From: Candidatus Endowatersipora endosymbiont of Watersipora subatra
GTDB taxonomy: Bacteria > Pseudomonadota > Alphaproteobacteria > Rhizobiales > Rhizobiaceae
Assembly (NCBI RefSeq): GCF_964026585.1
Contig: NZ_OZ032160.1
Span: 558,001 to 622,000, forward strand
DNA: 64,000 nucleotides
Direction: 5' to 3'
Shown in pieces: positions 18,040 to 27,094 of the stretch. Every line of letters begins with the position of its first letter. The first letter of the stretch is position 1. Made by a program: the position numbers and the translations under genes. The notes under the pieces were generated by a model. That model was not told the DNA's origin. It saw nothing but the letters and a program-made list of their open reading frames with translations, and did not search any database.

Positions 18040-19337
18040 TGACTCATCAAACTCCCTTTCAGATTCGTACATTCGGTTGTCGATTGAACATCTATGAATC
18101 TGAGGTGATAAAACGAGAGGCGGAAGTCTCTGGCCTTGATCAACTTCCTGGTGGAGTTATTATATTCAATACTTGTGCTGTTACAGGAGAAGCTGTCCGT
18201 CAGGCAAAACAGGCCATTCGTAAAGCGGCTCGTGAAAATCCTGAGGCACGGATTATTGTTTCAGGATGTGCAGCACAGACTGAACCTGAAACTTTTTCTG
18301 ATATGGAAGAAGTTGCATTAGTTCTCGGTAATCAAGAAAAATTAATAGCTCATTCATACCGCCAATTGCCAGATTTTGGTGTTAATGATTTCGAGAAAGT
18401 TCGGGTCAATGATATTATGGCCATACAAGAGATGGCCTCACATATGATTGAATCGATAGAAAACCGGACCCGTGCTTTTGTTCAGGTACAGAACGGATGC
18501 AATCATCGTTGTACATTTTGTATTATACCTTATGGACGTGGGAATTCACGCTCTGTGCCTGCCGGTGATATTGTTGATCAAGTTCAAAGATTGTGCGATA
18601 ATGGCTATTCTGAGATTGTTTTGACAGGAGTGGATATAACTGCCTGGGGAATCGATTTACCAGGATCACCTCGTCTAGGTCGTTTAGTGCAGCTTTTATT
18701 GACAAGAGTTCGGGGATTGTCACGCTTGAGGTTATCATCCATTGATTCAATCGAAGTAGATGAACCGTTTCTAGATGCAATTGGAGATGATAAACGGTTA
18801 ATGCCACATCTTCATCTATCTCTTCAATCCGGTGATGATATGATTTTAAAAAGAATGAAACGCCGACATGTTCGGGATGATATTTTGCGTTTTTGTGACG
18901 GTGTGAGGAGTATGCGTCCTGATGTTGTTTTTGGTGCTGATATCATAGCAGGATTTCCTACAGAGACAGAGGCAATGTTTCAAAATTCTTTATCGATTAT
19001 TCATGAAGCAGGTCTTTCTTTCGTGCATGTTTTTCCTTTTAGTTTACGGAAAGGGACACCGGCATCTCGTATGCCACAGGTAAATCAAAAAACGATTAAA
19101 GAACGTGCCTCATTGTTGAGAATGTATGGTAAAAAAATGCTAATGTGCTTGCTAGAGAGTCGTACAGGAAAAAAGGAATATGTTTTAATTGAACGTAACA
19201 ATTTAGGTAGGACTCCGCAATTTATTCCGGTTCAAGTCAATAATCTCAACCATGGCATGGTTGTTAGAATGATGATAACAGGAAATGATGGAAAACGACT
19301 CATCGGTCAACTCGACTCGAATAATAAAGCAGTATAG
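18039..19337 (+). CDS. mtaB: tRNA t6A37 methylthiotransferase MtaB
   Basis: Radical-SAM enzyme that converts t6A37 to ms2t6A37 in ANN-decoding tRNAs. The 432-residue protein has the N-terminal MTTase domain with cluster cysteines (TFGCRLN, FNTCAVT, SGCAAQ), then the radical-SAM motif CNHRCTFC with C154, C158 and C161, and a C-terminal TRAM-like part. ATG 18039 overlaps the dapF stop; an earlier GTG at 18021 would overlap dapF more and precede the family start MTHQTPFQIRTFGC. Confidence 0.95.
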   Translation: MTHQTPFQIRTFGCRLNIYESEVIKREAEVSGLDQLPGGVIIFNTCAVTGEAVRQAKQAIRKAARENPEARIIVSGCAAQTEPETFSDMEEVALVLGNQEKLIAHSYRQLPDFGVNDFEKVRVNDIMAIQEMASHMIESIENRTRAFVQVQNGCNHRCTFCIIPYGRGNSRSVPAGDIVDQVQRLCDNGYSEIVLTGVDITAWGIDLPGSPRLGRLVQLLLTRVRGLSRLRLSSIDSIEVDEPFLDAIGDDKRLMPHLHLSLQSGDDMILKRMKRRHVRDDILRFCDGVRSMRPDVVFGADIIAGFPTETEAMFQNSLSIIHEAGLSFVHVFPFSLRKGTPASRMPQVNQKTIKERASLLRMYGKKMLMCLLESRTGKKEYVLIERNNLGRTPQFIPVQVNNLNHGMVVRMMITGNDGKRLIGQLDSNNKAV

Positions 19338-19362
19338 CGATAGCGCAGCGCTTGAAATACGT

Positions 19363-20598
19363 ATGTCTAAAGAAAAAAAGAGAGTTCTTAAGAGGTTTTT
19401 TCGTTTTAGAAAAGAAAAAGAGAACGATGGTGGATTCTCTGATCCTCATAATAAGAAACAACAGGTTGAATCTGAAGGTTTGGAATCAGAGTCCATTGAT
19501 CAAGGGCATGAATCTATACCTCTAAGTCTGCAAAAGAAGGATCAAAAAGCGAACCAATACGATCGTCGTCACTTTCTCCGAGAGAATTGTAAACAAGGCG
19601 AAGGAAAATACTTAGAATCAGAAACGCATACGAAAAGACTATCCAAAGAAAACAGAAAGAAAGAAGTCTTTATTGGAAAGAAAAGCTGGATTTCACGTCT
19701 CAGAAACGGTCTTGCTCTTTCTTCGAATGAGCTATCGAAAAGTATTAAATCGATCTTAATCAATCGTAAACTCGATGAGAAGACAGTTCAAAACCTTGAA
19801 GATATTTTAATTCAAGCTGATCTAGGTGTTCAAACGGCTGTAAAGATTACTGATTTACTTGCTAGTCAACGCATGGGTAAAGATATAAGCGACGAGGAAG
19901 TAAGAATTTTTATGGCTCATGCAATTGAGAAAGTTTTAGAACCTGTCGCTGCTGAGTTAGAATTGGATCTAGAACACAAGCCTCATGTTATTTTAGTCGT
20001 TGGTGTTAATGGTTCAGGTAAGACTACAACAGTTGGTAAACTCAGTAAAAAGCTTTGTGATGTTGGATATTCTGTCCTGCTTGTAGCAGGAGATACTTTT
20101 CGAGCAGCAGCAATTGAACAGTTAAAAATCTGGGGTAATCTGACGAATTCATCAATTATATCATCCCCTCCTGGTTCTGACCCTGCTGGTCTCGTTTTTA
20201 AAGGATTTGCACAAGCGCGTGATGAAGGGAGTGATGTTATGCTTATTGATACAGCCGGTCGTCTGCAGAACAAAAAAGAATTGATGGATGAGTTAGAAAA
20301 AATAATCCGAGTTTTAAAAAAACAAAGTCCTAAAGCTCCTCATACAGTTTTATTAACCCTTGATGCAACAACGGGTCAGAATGCGCTGAGTCAGGTTAAC
20401 ATTTTCAAAGATGTAGCGAAGGTTAATGGACTTGTGATGACGAAACTTGATGGTACGGCCCGTGGTGGCGTTATGGTAGCGATTGCTTCTAAGCATAAAT
20501 TACCATTTTATTTCATAGGTGTTGGAGAGAAAGTAGAAGATCTGGAACCATTTGATGCGAGCGAATTTGCTCGCTCCATTGCAGGCCTAGAAATTTGA
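19363..20598 (+). CDS. ftsY: signal recognition particle receptor FtsY
   Basis: GTPase receptor that docks SRP-ribosome complexes at the membrane for co-translational insertion. From ATG 19363 it has 411 residues: a long, highly charged N-terminal region (about 1-110), the helical N domain, then the G domain with GVNGSGKTTTVGK (G1, near 214-226), DTFRAAAIEQL (G2), DTAGRLQNK (G3) and MTKLDGTARGG (G4). The open frame begins further up within mtaB; 19363 avoids that overlap and gives a basic leader MSKEKKRVLKRFF. The exact start remains uncertain. Confidence 0.95.
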   Translation: MSKEKKRVLKRFFRFRKEKENDGGFSDPHNKKQQVESEGLESESIDQGHESIPLSLQKKDQKANQYDRRHFLRENCKQGEGKYLESETHTKRLSKENRKKEVFIGKKSWISRLRNGLALSSNELSKSIKSILINRKLDEKTVQNLEDILIQADLGVQTAVKITDLLASQRMGKDISDEEVRIFMAHAIEKVLEPVAAELELDLEHKPHVILVVGVNGSGKTTTVGKLSKKLCDVGYSVLLVAGDTFRAAAIEQLKIWGNLTNSSIISSPPGSDPAGLVFKGFAQARDEGSDVMLIDTAGRLQNKKELMDELEKIIRVLKKQSPKAPHTVLLTLDATTGQNALSQVNIFKDVAKVNGLVMTKLDGTARGGVMVAIASKHKLPFYFIGVGEKVEDLEPFDASEFARSIAGLEI

Positions 20599-20616
20599 TT
20601 ATTGGAGAGCAGTTCA

Positions 20617-21225
20617 GTGGAACTTGTTGCCGATAAGATTAAGGTTATACGGGGAGGAAAGATAGTTTTTTCTAATCTCTCTTTTAGAGTTCCAGTTGGG
20701 TACGCATTAGTTATTCATGGAATGAACGGTTCAGGAAAATCAACTTTGATCCGATCAGTTGCACAATTACTGCCAATTGAGTCCGGTCTGATCAAGCTTA
20801 GGGCAAGACCGAAGCGATTGCATCAACACTCAATAAGTGAGCTATGCCATTATCTCGGTCATGAGAATGGAATGAAAATGACGTTTAGCGTGGAGGAAAA
20901 CCTTATGTTTTGGAGAGATTTTTTGGGAAATCATTATCTAAATATAGAAAAAGCTTTAGAAGTTGTGGGACTAAGTGGATTGAGTTCTCTGCCTTATTCT
21001 CTTTTATCCACAGGCCAGAGACGATGGGTTGCAATTGCAAGATTGCTGGTTAGTTATCGCCAAATTTGGTTGCTTGATGAACCCACTTCAGGTCTTGATG
21101 AAGCTTCGCAGGAGCAATTTTGCCAACTGATGAATACACATCTAGATGATGGGGGCATGATCCTTGTTGCAAGCCATTTGCCTTTGACTGTAAACCGATT
21201 CGTAACTCTTACCCTTACAGATTGA
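20617..21225 (+). CDS. ccmA: heme/cytochrome c maturation ABC ATPase CcmA
   Basis: ATPase of CcmAB(CD), which releases holo-CcmE from CcmC/CcmD during cytochrome c maturation. GTG 20617 is taken as start because GGAGAG (20604-20609) lies seven nt before it; the longer frame from TTG 20602 would overlap that site. The 202-residue product has Walker A GMNGSGKS at 35-42, signature LSTGQRRWVAIARLL and Walker B WLLDEP. It heads ccmA-B-C-D-G on the plus strand, 18 nt after ftsY. Confidence 0.93.
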   Translation: MELVADKIKVIRGGKIVFSNLSFRVPVGYALVIHGMNGSGKSTLIRSVAQLLPIESGLIKLRARPKRLHQHSISELCHYLGHENGMKMTFSVEENLMFWRDFLGNHYLNIEKALEVVGLSGLSSLPYSLLSTGQRRWVAIARLLVSYRQIWLLDEPTSGLDEASQEQFCQLMNTHLDDGGMILVASHLPLTVNRFVTLTLTD

Positions 21226-21884
21226 TGTTAGCGCTGTTCAAACGAGATATGTCTCTCGCTCTGAGATCCAATAGTAGCGCTATGACCGTCTTATTATTTT
21301 ATTTGGTGATCATTGTAGTTGTCCCTTTAGTCTTTGGTAACAAACCTTTGATGTTAGCTACAATCGGTCCTTCTATTCTTTGGTTTTCTGCATTACTAGC
21401 AGGGTTACTAGGTCTTGACCGGTTGTTTCAGGTTGACTTTGAAGATGGATCTCTCGATCAGATGTTGTTATCATCTACTCCTCTATCTTTTATTATCTTT
21501 ATTAGGTGTTTAGCTCATTGGTTGGTTACGGGATTACCGGTTGTAATGATCTCTCCCGTCTTTGCCTTTTTTTTATCACTTGATCGAATCACTATTGAAG
21601 CAGTTGCTGTTACGCTTCTATTCGGGACTCCTGCGATTTCATTTATAGGTGCGATCGGAGCTGCAGTCACTCTTTCTCTTCCGAGAGGAGGACTGTTACT
21701 TTCGAGTTTGATTCTACCTTTATGCATTCCGGTTATCATTTTTGGTGTTGGCGCAGTAAAAAGTACAATTCTCAAGACTGAGATGTTTTTTGCACCCTTT
21801 CTTTTAATGTGTTCTGTCACACTATTCTTTGCAGTTTTGGGTCCCTTTGCTGCTGCATGTGCTCTTAAAAAAAGCAATAATTAA
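21225..21884 (+). CDS. ccmB: heme exporter permease CcmB
   Basis: Membrane partner of CcmA in cytochrome c maturation. The 219-residue protein has about six transmembrane helices and the family features LFKRDMSLALRS at the N-terminus and FEDGSLDQMLLSSTPL in the cytoplasmic loop. ATG 21225 overlaps the ccmA stop (TGATG). A TTG one codon earlier is the formal open-frame start but is less likely. Confidence 0.94.
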   Translation: MLALFKRDMSLALRSNSSAMTVLLFYLVIIVVVPLVFGNKPLMLATIGPSILWFSALLAGLLGLDRLFQVDFEDGSLDQMLLSSTPLSFIIFIRCLAHWLVTGLPVVMISPVFAFFLSLDRITIEAVAVTLLFGTPAISFIGAIGAAVTLSLPRGGLLLSSLILPLCIPVIIFGVGAVKSTILKTEMFFAPFLLMCSVTLFFAVLGPFAAACALKKSNN

Positions 21885-21952
21885 ACTATAATAATGAGTT
21901 TTGTTGATTATGGAATCATCTTTTTGCTATGATGATAGTTATGAGGAATTTG

Positions 21953-22726
21953 ATGACTGAAATAATATCAAAACCTAAAGGTTTCTTGACACTTGCTCAA
22001 CCTGCTCGGTTTCTAAGATTAATCTCTATTGCATTACCTTATCTGATAGCTTTGACATGTTTAATACTGACAGTTGGTTTATGGATGATCTTTTCAGTCC
22101 CTGATGATTATCAACAGGGCCGCATTGTGCGAATTATGTATGTGCATGTTCCTTCTGTTTGGATTGCTTTAAGTGCTTATATTGTCATGATTTTTGGTTC
22201 ACTAGGGATTGTAATCTGGCGGCATCCACTAGCTGATGTAGCAGCACGATCGGCTGCACCAATCGGAGCGGTATTTACCTTTCTTGGTCTGATTACAGGT
22301 TCTATTTGGGGTCGTCCAATGTGGGGGACGTACTGGGTTTGGGATGCACGTTTGACTAGTTTTTTGATCCTTCTTATTATTTATCTATCTCTGATAACCT
22401 TGTGGTCTTCTTATGAAGAACCAGTAAAGGCCGCACATATGGCAGCTATTGTTGTGTTAGTCGGGTCCGTCAATCTGGTTATTATTCGTTTTTCAGTTGA
22501 ATGGTTCACAACTTTGCATCAAGGACCTAGTATCGTGCGAGCTGGAGGGCCCTCGCTTGATCCTGCATTTCTATGGCCATTGCTAGTTATGGGTCTCGGT
22601 TTTCTTTCTTTGTTTATAACATTGCATTTTATGATCATGCGCAATGAAATTATGAGACGACACATTAGAACACTCCAAAGAAAAAAAGCGATGGGACAGG
22701 TTTTTATTCCTGATAAATCATCATGA
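21953..22726 (+). CDS. ccmC: heme exporter/lyase CcmC
   Basis: Membrane protein that loads heme onto CcmE during cytochrome c maturation. From ATG 21953 it has 257 residues. The WWD heme-handling motif is clear (WGRPMWGTYWVWDARLTS) between helices, with the flanking histidines in MYVHVPSVW and LHQGPS. GAGGAA lies four nt before ATG 21953; the open frame continues to 21929 through several ATG codons with no such site. It overlaps ccmD by 4 nt. Confidence 0.95.
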   Translation: MTEIISKPKGFLTLAQPARFLRLISIALPYLIALTCLILTVGLWMIFSVPDDYQQGRIVRIMYVHVPSVWIALSAYIVMIFGSLGIVIWRHPLADVAARSAAPIGAVFTFLGLITGSIWGRPMWGTYWVWDARLTSFLILLIIYLSLITLWSSYEEPVKAAHMAAIVVLVGSVNLVIIRFSVEWFTTLHQGPSIVRAGGPSLDPAFLWPLLVMGLGFLSLFITLHFMIMRNEIMRRHIRTLQRKKAMGQVFIPDKSS

Positions 22727-22887
22727 GCAGTCTCTTTAGGACTCAGTATTTCGGCTTTATCCTTTCTGCATTCGGGATTACCTTCTTGGTGATTATGTTG
22801 CTGATTATCTCGATAATAGTAATTTATAAAAAAAGGATTCTAATGTTGAAGAGTCTTGAAGAAGATCGATCAAAATCCAACCCCTGA
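22723..22887 (+). CDS. ccmD: heme exporter small subunit CcmD
   Basis: A 54-residue membrane protein, below the usual ORF length cut-off. It begins ATG at 22723 overlapping the ccmC stop (ATGA) and ends TGA at 22887. It has one transmembrane helix (about residues 10-35: FGFILSAFGITFLVIMLL) and a basic/acidic cytoplasmic tail (YKKRILMLKSLEEDR), the standard CcmD layout; CcmD helps release holo-CcmE. Its place between ccmC and ccmG supports the call. Similarity is by layout, since CcmD sequences are poorly conserved. Confidence 0.85.
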   Translation: MSSLFRTQYFGFILSAFGITFLVIMLLIISIIVIYKKRILMLKSLEEDRSKSNP

Positions 22888-22901
22888 ATCATATCTGATC
22901 C

Positions 22902-23480
22902 ATGAAAGATTCTGTTATTAAGAGCCCTGCCCGTATCATTTTTCGGTTTATTCCTTTTGTTATATTTAGTGGATTAGCTGTTGTTTTCTTCATACAACTT
23001 AATTCTGCTTCTAAAATTTCTGATTTATCCTCTGTATTGATCGGAAAACAGGTTCCAGAATTCGATCTCCCAGGTCTTAAGGGACTCAATCACAAAGGGA
23101 TTCCCATATTGGGATTATCAGATTCATCTTTAGTGGGCCAGCCGAGTCTTATTAACATTTTTGCTTCTTGGTGTTTTCCTTGTCACGAAGAACATCCGTT
23201 CTTGATGTCTCTTGGAAAAGAAGGAATAATTGATGTTTTAGGAATCAATTATAAGGATAAGACAGGGAATGCCCTTCGTTTTCTTGGGGGGTTGGGTAAT
23301 CCATATAAACGTGTTGGAGTTGACCAAGATGGGGATGTAGCAATTGATTGGGGGGTTTATGGCATTCCTGAAACATTTTTGGTGGATTCTAGTGGCGTTA
23401 TTCGCCATAAGATTGTTGGTCCTATCAACGAGAGTAATATAGACCTTCTTAAAGAAGAAATTATAAAAATGATAAAATAA
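22902..23480 (+). CDS. ccmG: thiol:disulfide interchange protein CcmG/DsbE
   Basis: Membrane-anchored periplasmic thioredoxin that keeps apocytochrome c cysteines reduced for heme attachment. The 192-residue protein has an N-terminal anchor (about 12-32) and a thioredoxin fold with active site WCFPC (C91, C94) and the cis-proline loop GVYGIPETFLVD. It is last of the ccmABCDG run, 14 nt after ccmD. CcmE, CcmF and CcmH are not in the window. Confidence 0.95.
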   Translation: MKDSVIKSPARIIFRFIPFVIFSGLAVVFFIQLNSASKISDLSSVLIGKQVPEFDLPGLKGLNHKGIPILGLSDSSLVGQPSLINIFASWCFPCHEEHPFLMSLGKEGIIDVLGINYKDKTGNALRFLGGLGNPYKRVGVDQDGDVAIDWGVYGIPETFLVDSSGVIRHKIVGPINESNIDLLKEEIIKMIK

Positions 23481-23494
23481 TGTTGCTCTTCCTG

Positions 23495-24109
23495 TTAATC
23501 TTTATTCTCTTCTCGTAAGTTCGATCTTTGAATTATTAAGGGGACTTGTGTTAGCATAAATAGAAATGACAGGCTTGTCATTCCCCAGAATTTAAAACTA
23601 ACCCAAAATTCTTCAGAAAAATTGCGCCAGATCATCTCATTGAGAACAGCAAGAAAAAAGAAAAAGAGACCCCATCGAAGGGAGAGTATACGCCAAGTTT
23701 CATTATCGATTTGAAAAGATGTTCCTAGTATTAATTTGAGAAAAGAATGATTTAAGATGACACCAGAAATGAGTATAGTACCAAACAAGGTGTTTATGAT
23801 AGTTGGTTTAACTTTGATAAAAGAATCGTCTTTGAAGTAAAGAGTCAGCCCCCCAAAAATGAAAAGTATAACTAGTGTTACTAAGGGCATGAGAGGAACA
23901 GTGCGTGTTAATAGCCAGAATGTACTAAAGGTTAGAAGCGTAGCAATCATGGAGCTAACAGTTGCGAGAAAGATCGGTTTTTGTAAGACTTCTGGTAGCT
24001 GAATAAGTCTTATAAACCAATCAGCCTTATTGTAAGCTAGAACAAATAGAGTCATAGGAGCAATCTCAAGCAGAGTTTTCAAAAATGAATTCATTTTTCC
24101 TGTACTCAT
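23495..24109 (-). CDS. yciB: inner-membrane-spanning protein YciB (septation protein A family)
   Basis: Polytopic membrane protein of the YciB/IspZ family, linked to cell envelope and septation; its biochemical role is not settled. From ATG 24109 it has 204 residues with five or six hydrophobic segments and family motifs LLEIAPMTLFVLAYNKAD and LNEMIWRNFSEEFWVSFK. Convergent with ccmG, 14 nt apart. Possible starts are TTG 24121, ATG 24109 and ATG 24094 (which has AGGA close upstream); the first residues are therefore uncertain. Confidence 0.9.
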   Translation of the reverse strand: MSTGKMNSFLKTLLEIAPMTLFVLAYNKADWFIRLIQLPEVLQKPIFLATVSSMIATLLTFSTFWLLTRTVPLMPLVTLVILFIFGGLTLYFKDDSFIKVKPTIINTLFGTILISGVILNHSFLKLILGTSFQIDNETWRILSLRWGLFFFFLAVLNEMIWRNFSEEFWVSFKFWGMTSLSFLFMLTQVPLIIQRSNLREENKD

Positions 24110-24301
24110 AATATTTATCAACTTCTCTTTCAGTTGTTTCTATTGCATTATTATAGTAATTTGCTATCTCTTATTTTGATCTATCTTCTCTTATTAAGAG
24201 ATTTCTCTTGTTTCTTAAAAAGAAAGACATCTCTTAATCTAACAAGGTAAGTGGTAGCAATATCATCTTTATGGTATATAAAAACAGGGTCATTGTCAGC
24301 A

Positions 24302-27004
24302 ATGAATTCTTCTCTCGATACGTTTAAATGTAAGAAAATCATCACAGTTGGTCAAAAAAAATATACTTATTTTAGCTTGACTGAGGCTGAGAAGAATGGG
24401 TTAAAAGGTATATCGAAGTTACCATTTACACTTAAAATTCTTTTAGAAAATCTATTACGATTTGAGGATAATCGTTCTGTTCATGTGGACGATATTCATG
24501 CTTTTTCAACTTGGTCTTACGATAGAGGATCATCAGGAATCCAAATTGCTTATCGTCCAGCCCGAGTTTTAATGCAGGACTTTACGGGACTTCCTGTCTT
24601 AGTTGATTTAGCAGCAATGCGTGATGCAGCATGTAATTTATTGGGCTCCTCATCTGTTATTAATCCGCAAATACCTGTTGACTTGGTCATTGACCATTCT
24701 ATTTCTGTCGATTCTTTTGGAGAAGTTGGTGCATTTACGAAGAACGTTGAACAGGAATACAAACGCAATCGTGAGCGTTACAGTTTCTTGAAATGGGGTC
24801 AGAAGGCATTTGATAATTTACGTGTAGTACCTCCAGGAAAAGGTATTTGTCATCAAATTAATCTAGAGTATCTTGCTCGGACTGTATGGACCTTAGATGT
24901 AGATGGCGAAACCCTTGCCTATCCTGATACTGTCGTGGGTACAGACAGCCATACAACGATGATTAATGGTCTCTCTGTTCTAGGTTGGGGTGTAGGGGGT
25001 ATTGAAGCGGAGGCTGCGATGCTGGGCCAGCCCATTACTATGCTCCTTCCCGAAGTTATAGGTTTTCAATTGAACGGTCAATTAACTGAAGGAGTCACTG
25101 CAACTGATCTTGGACTTACGATTGTCCAAATACTGCGGGATAAAGGTGTGGTTAGCAAGTTTGTCGAATTCTTTGGTTCAGGTCTCAATAATCTTAGTCT
25201 TGAAGATCAGGCAACTATTTCTAATATGGCTCCTGAATATGGAGCAACTTGTGCTTTCTTCCCTATAGATAAGGATACGATCAATTATCTGAGATTCACT
25301 GGGAGAGATCATCAGCAGATACAATTGGTCGAGTTTTATGCAAAAAAGCAGGGTCTATGGCGAGATCACAAAACCGTTGATCCAGTGTTCACTGATATAC
25401 TATCGCTTGATCTTCGTAATGTTGTTCCTGTAGTTTCTGGTCCCAAACGTCCACAGGATCTTATTAAACTAACATCTGCTAAAGTGGCCTTCTCAGGAGT
25501 TATGAAGTCCGAATTTGGGATATTTAAACCTGCTAAACGCGTGTCCGTGGAGAATCGAAATCATGATCTAGGAAATGGCGATGTGGTCATTGCGGCAATT
25601 ACTTCGTGCACAAATACATCCAATCCATCGGTTTTGATTGCTGCCGGTTTGGTCGCACGGAAGGCACTAGCTAAAGGATTATCTGTAAAACCATGGGTAA
25701 AAACATCACTAGCACCAGGATCTCAAGTAGTAACAGATTATCTTAATAAAGCCAATTTGCAAAGAGACCTTGATGGCCTTGGTTTTCATTTGGTTGGATA
25801 CGGTTGCACGACTTGTATTGGTAATTCTGGTCCACTAGCAAAAGAAATTTCACAAACTATTCATTATAATGATTTAGTTGTCTGTTCGGTCCTTTCAGGA
25901 AACCGTAATTTTGAAGGGAGAATTTCTCCTGATGTGCGCGCTAATTATCTCGCCTCACCACCGCTAGTTGTCGCCTATGCGATTGCGGGATCGCTTTATG
26001 TCGATCTGACCCAAGATAGCTTGGGTCAGGATTATAATGGTTGTTCAGTCTATCTAAGAGATATCTGGCCATCATCAAAAGAAATTACTGCAATCATCCG
26101 AAAAAATATTGATGAAAGCATGTTCAAGTCACGTTACAAAGATGTTTTTAAAGGAGATCAACAATGGCGAGCTATTGACGCTAGAAAAAGTGATACTTAT
26201 AGCTGGGACTCTACTTCTACCTATATAAAGAAGCCACCTTATTTTCAGGGTATGTCTACGGAGTTCGGAAAGGTCACTGATATTAAGAATGCTAGAGTGT
26301 TAGCTTTATTTAATGACTCTATCACAACCGATCATATTTCTCCAGCTGGTCGCATCTTAGGTGATAGCCCTGCAGCGACTTATCTGGTAAGTCATCAAGT
26401 ACCTCCCATGGAATTTAATTCTTATGGCTCGCGGCGGGGCCATCATGATGTTATGGTGCGGGGCACATTTTCCAATATCCGCATTAGAAACCGGATGTTA
26501 GATAATGTAGAAGGTGGATATTCTATCCACTATCCTTCAGGGAAGCTAGGTACTATATATGATATAGCAATGCGTTATCAAAATGAAAAGGTGCCGTTGG
26601 TTATCTTTTCTGGTAAAGAATATGGCACAGGCTCCTCGCGAGATTGGGCTGCAAAGGGAACCTATTTACTTGGTATTCGTGCTGTGATCGCTGAAAGTTT
26701 TGAGAGAATTCATCGTTCTAACTTAGTGGGAATGGGCGTTTTACCACTAATCTTTACCAATGGTGATAGTTGGGTCAGTCTAGGATTCTCTGGTAAAGAA
26801 AGAGTGACTCTTAGTGGCTTATCTGATTTGTCACCTCGTCAAGAGATTAATGCACAGATTCAGTTTGATCATGGGGAGAAAAAAACAATCACTTTATTGT
26901 CATGCATTGATACGAAAGACGAACTAGATTACTTCCATAATGGAGGGATTCTCCATTATGTGTTGCGTCATCTAAAATTTTCTACCTGTAATTCTAATGT
27001 GTAA
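24302..27004 (+). CDS. acnA: aconitate hydratase (AcnA type)
   Basis: TCA-cycle isomerisation of citrate to isocitrate through a [4Fe-4S] cluster. From ATG 24302 it has 900 residues, normal for bacterial AcnA. Cluster cysteines are C436 in TSCTNTSNPS and C502/C505 in GYGCTTCIGN; DSHTTMINGL and GKEYGTGSSRDWAAKG are substrate-binding motifs. The open frame begins at GTG 24251 but its extra 17 residues do not resemble the family. It ends in a strong inverted repeat shared with the convergent acs. Confidence 0.97.
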   Translation: MNSSLDTFKCKKIITVGQKKYTYFSLTEAEKNGLKGISKLPFTLKILLENLLRFEDNRSVHVDDIHAFSTWSYDRGSSGIQIAYRPARVLMQDFTGLPVLVDLAAMRDAACNLLGSSSVINPQIPVDLVIDHSISVDSFGEVGAFTKNVEQEYKRNRERYSFLKWGQKAFDNLRVVPPGKGICHQINLEYLARTVWTLDVDGETLAYPDTVVGTDSHTTMINGLSVLGWGVGGIEAEAAMLGQPITMLLPEVIGFQLNGQLTEGVTATDLGLTIVQILRDKGVVSKFVEFFGSGLNNLSLEDQATISNMAPEYGATCAFFPIDKDTINYLRFTGRDHQQIQLVEFYAKKQGLWRDHKTVDPVFTDILSLDLRNVVPVVSGPKRPQDLIKLTSAKVAFSGVMKSEFGIFKPAKRVSVENRNHDLGNGDVVIAAITSCTNTSNPSVLIAAGLVARKALAKGLSVKPWVKTSLAPGSQVVTDYLNKANLQRDLDGLGFHLVGYGCTTCIGNSGPLAKEISQTIHYNDLVVCSVLSGNRNFEGRISPDVRANYLASPPLVVAYAIAGSLYVDLTQDSLGQDYNGCSVYLRDIWPSSKEITAIIRKNIDESMFKSRYKDVFKGDQQWRAIDARKSDTYSWDSTSTYIKKPPYFQGMSTEFGKVTDIKNARVLALFNDSITTDHISPAGRILGDSPAATYLVSHQVPPMEFNSYGSRRGHHDVMVRGTFSNIRIRNRMLDNVEGGYSIHYPSGKLGTIYDIAMRYQNEKVPLVIFSGKEYGTGSSRDWAAKGTYLLGIRAVIAESFERIHRSNLVGMGVLPLIFTNGDSWVSLGFSGKERVTLSGLSDLSPRQEINAQIQFDHGEKKTITLLSCIDTKDELDYFHNGGILHYVLRHLKFSTCNSNV

Positions 27005-27057
27005 TGTAATGAATAGGTCTCTAGATTCAGATTAATTGTCATACATTATTTTAGAAT

Positions 27058-27091
27058 AAAACATAATATTTTTCTCAAAAAATTATGTTTT
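27058..27091. terminator. bidirectional hairpin between acnA and acs
   Basis: AAAACATAAT (27058-27067) and ATTATGTTTT (27082-27091) are perfectly complementary, and inside them TTTTT pairs with AAAAA around CTC. The hairpin lies 54 nt after acnA and 4 nt after acs on the opposite strand, with T-rich flanks in both directions. The stem is almost wholly A/T, unusual for an intrinsic terminator. Confidence 0.55.
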
Positions 27092-27094
27092 AGT

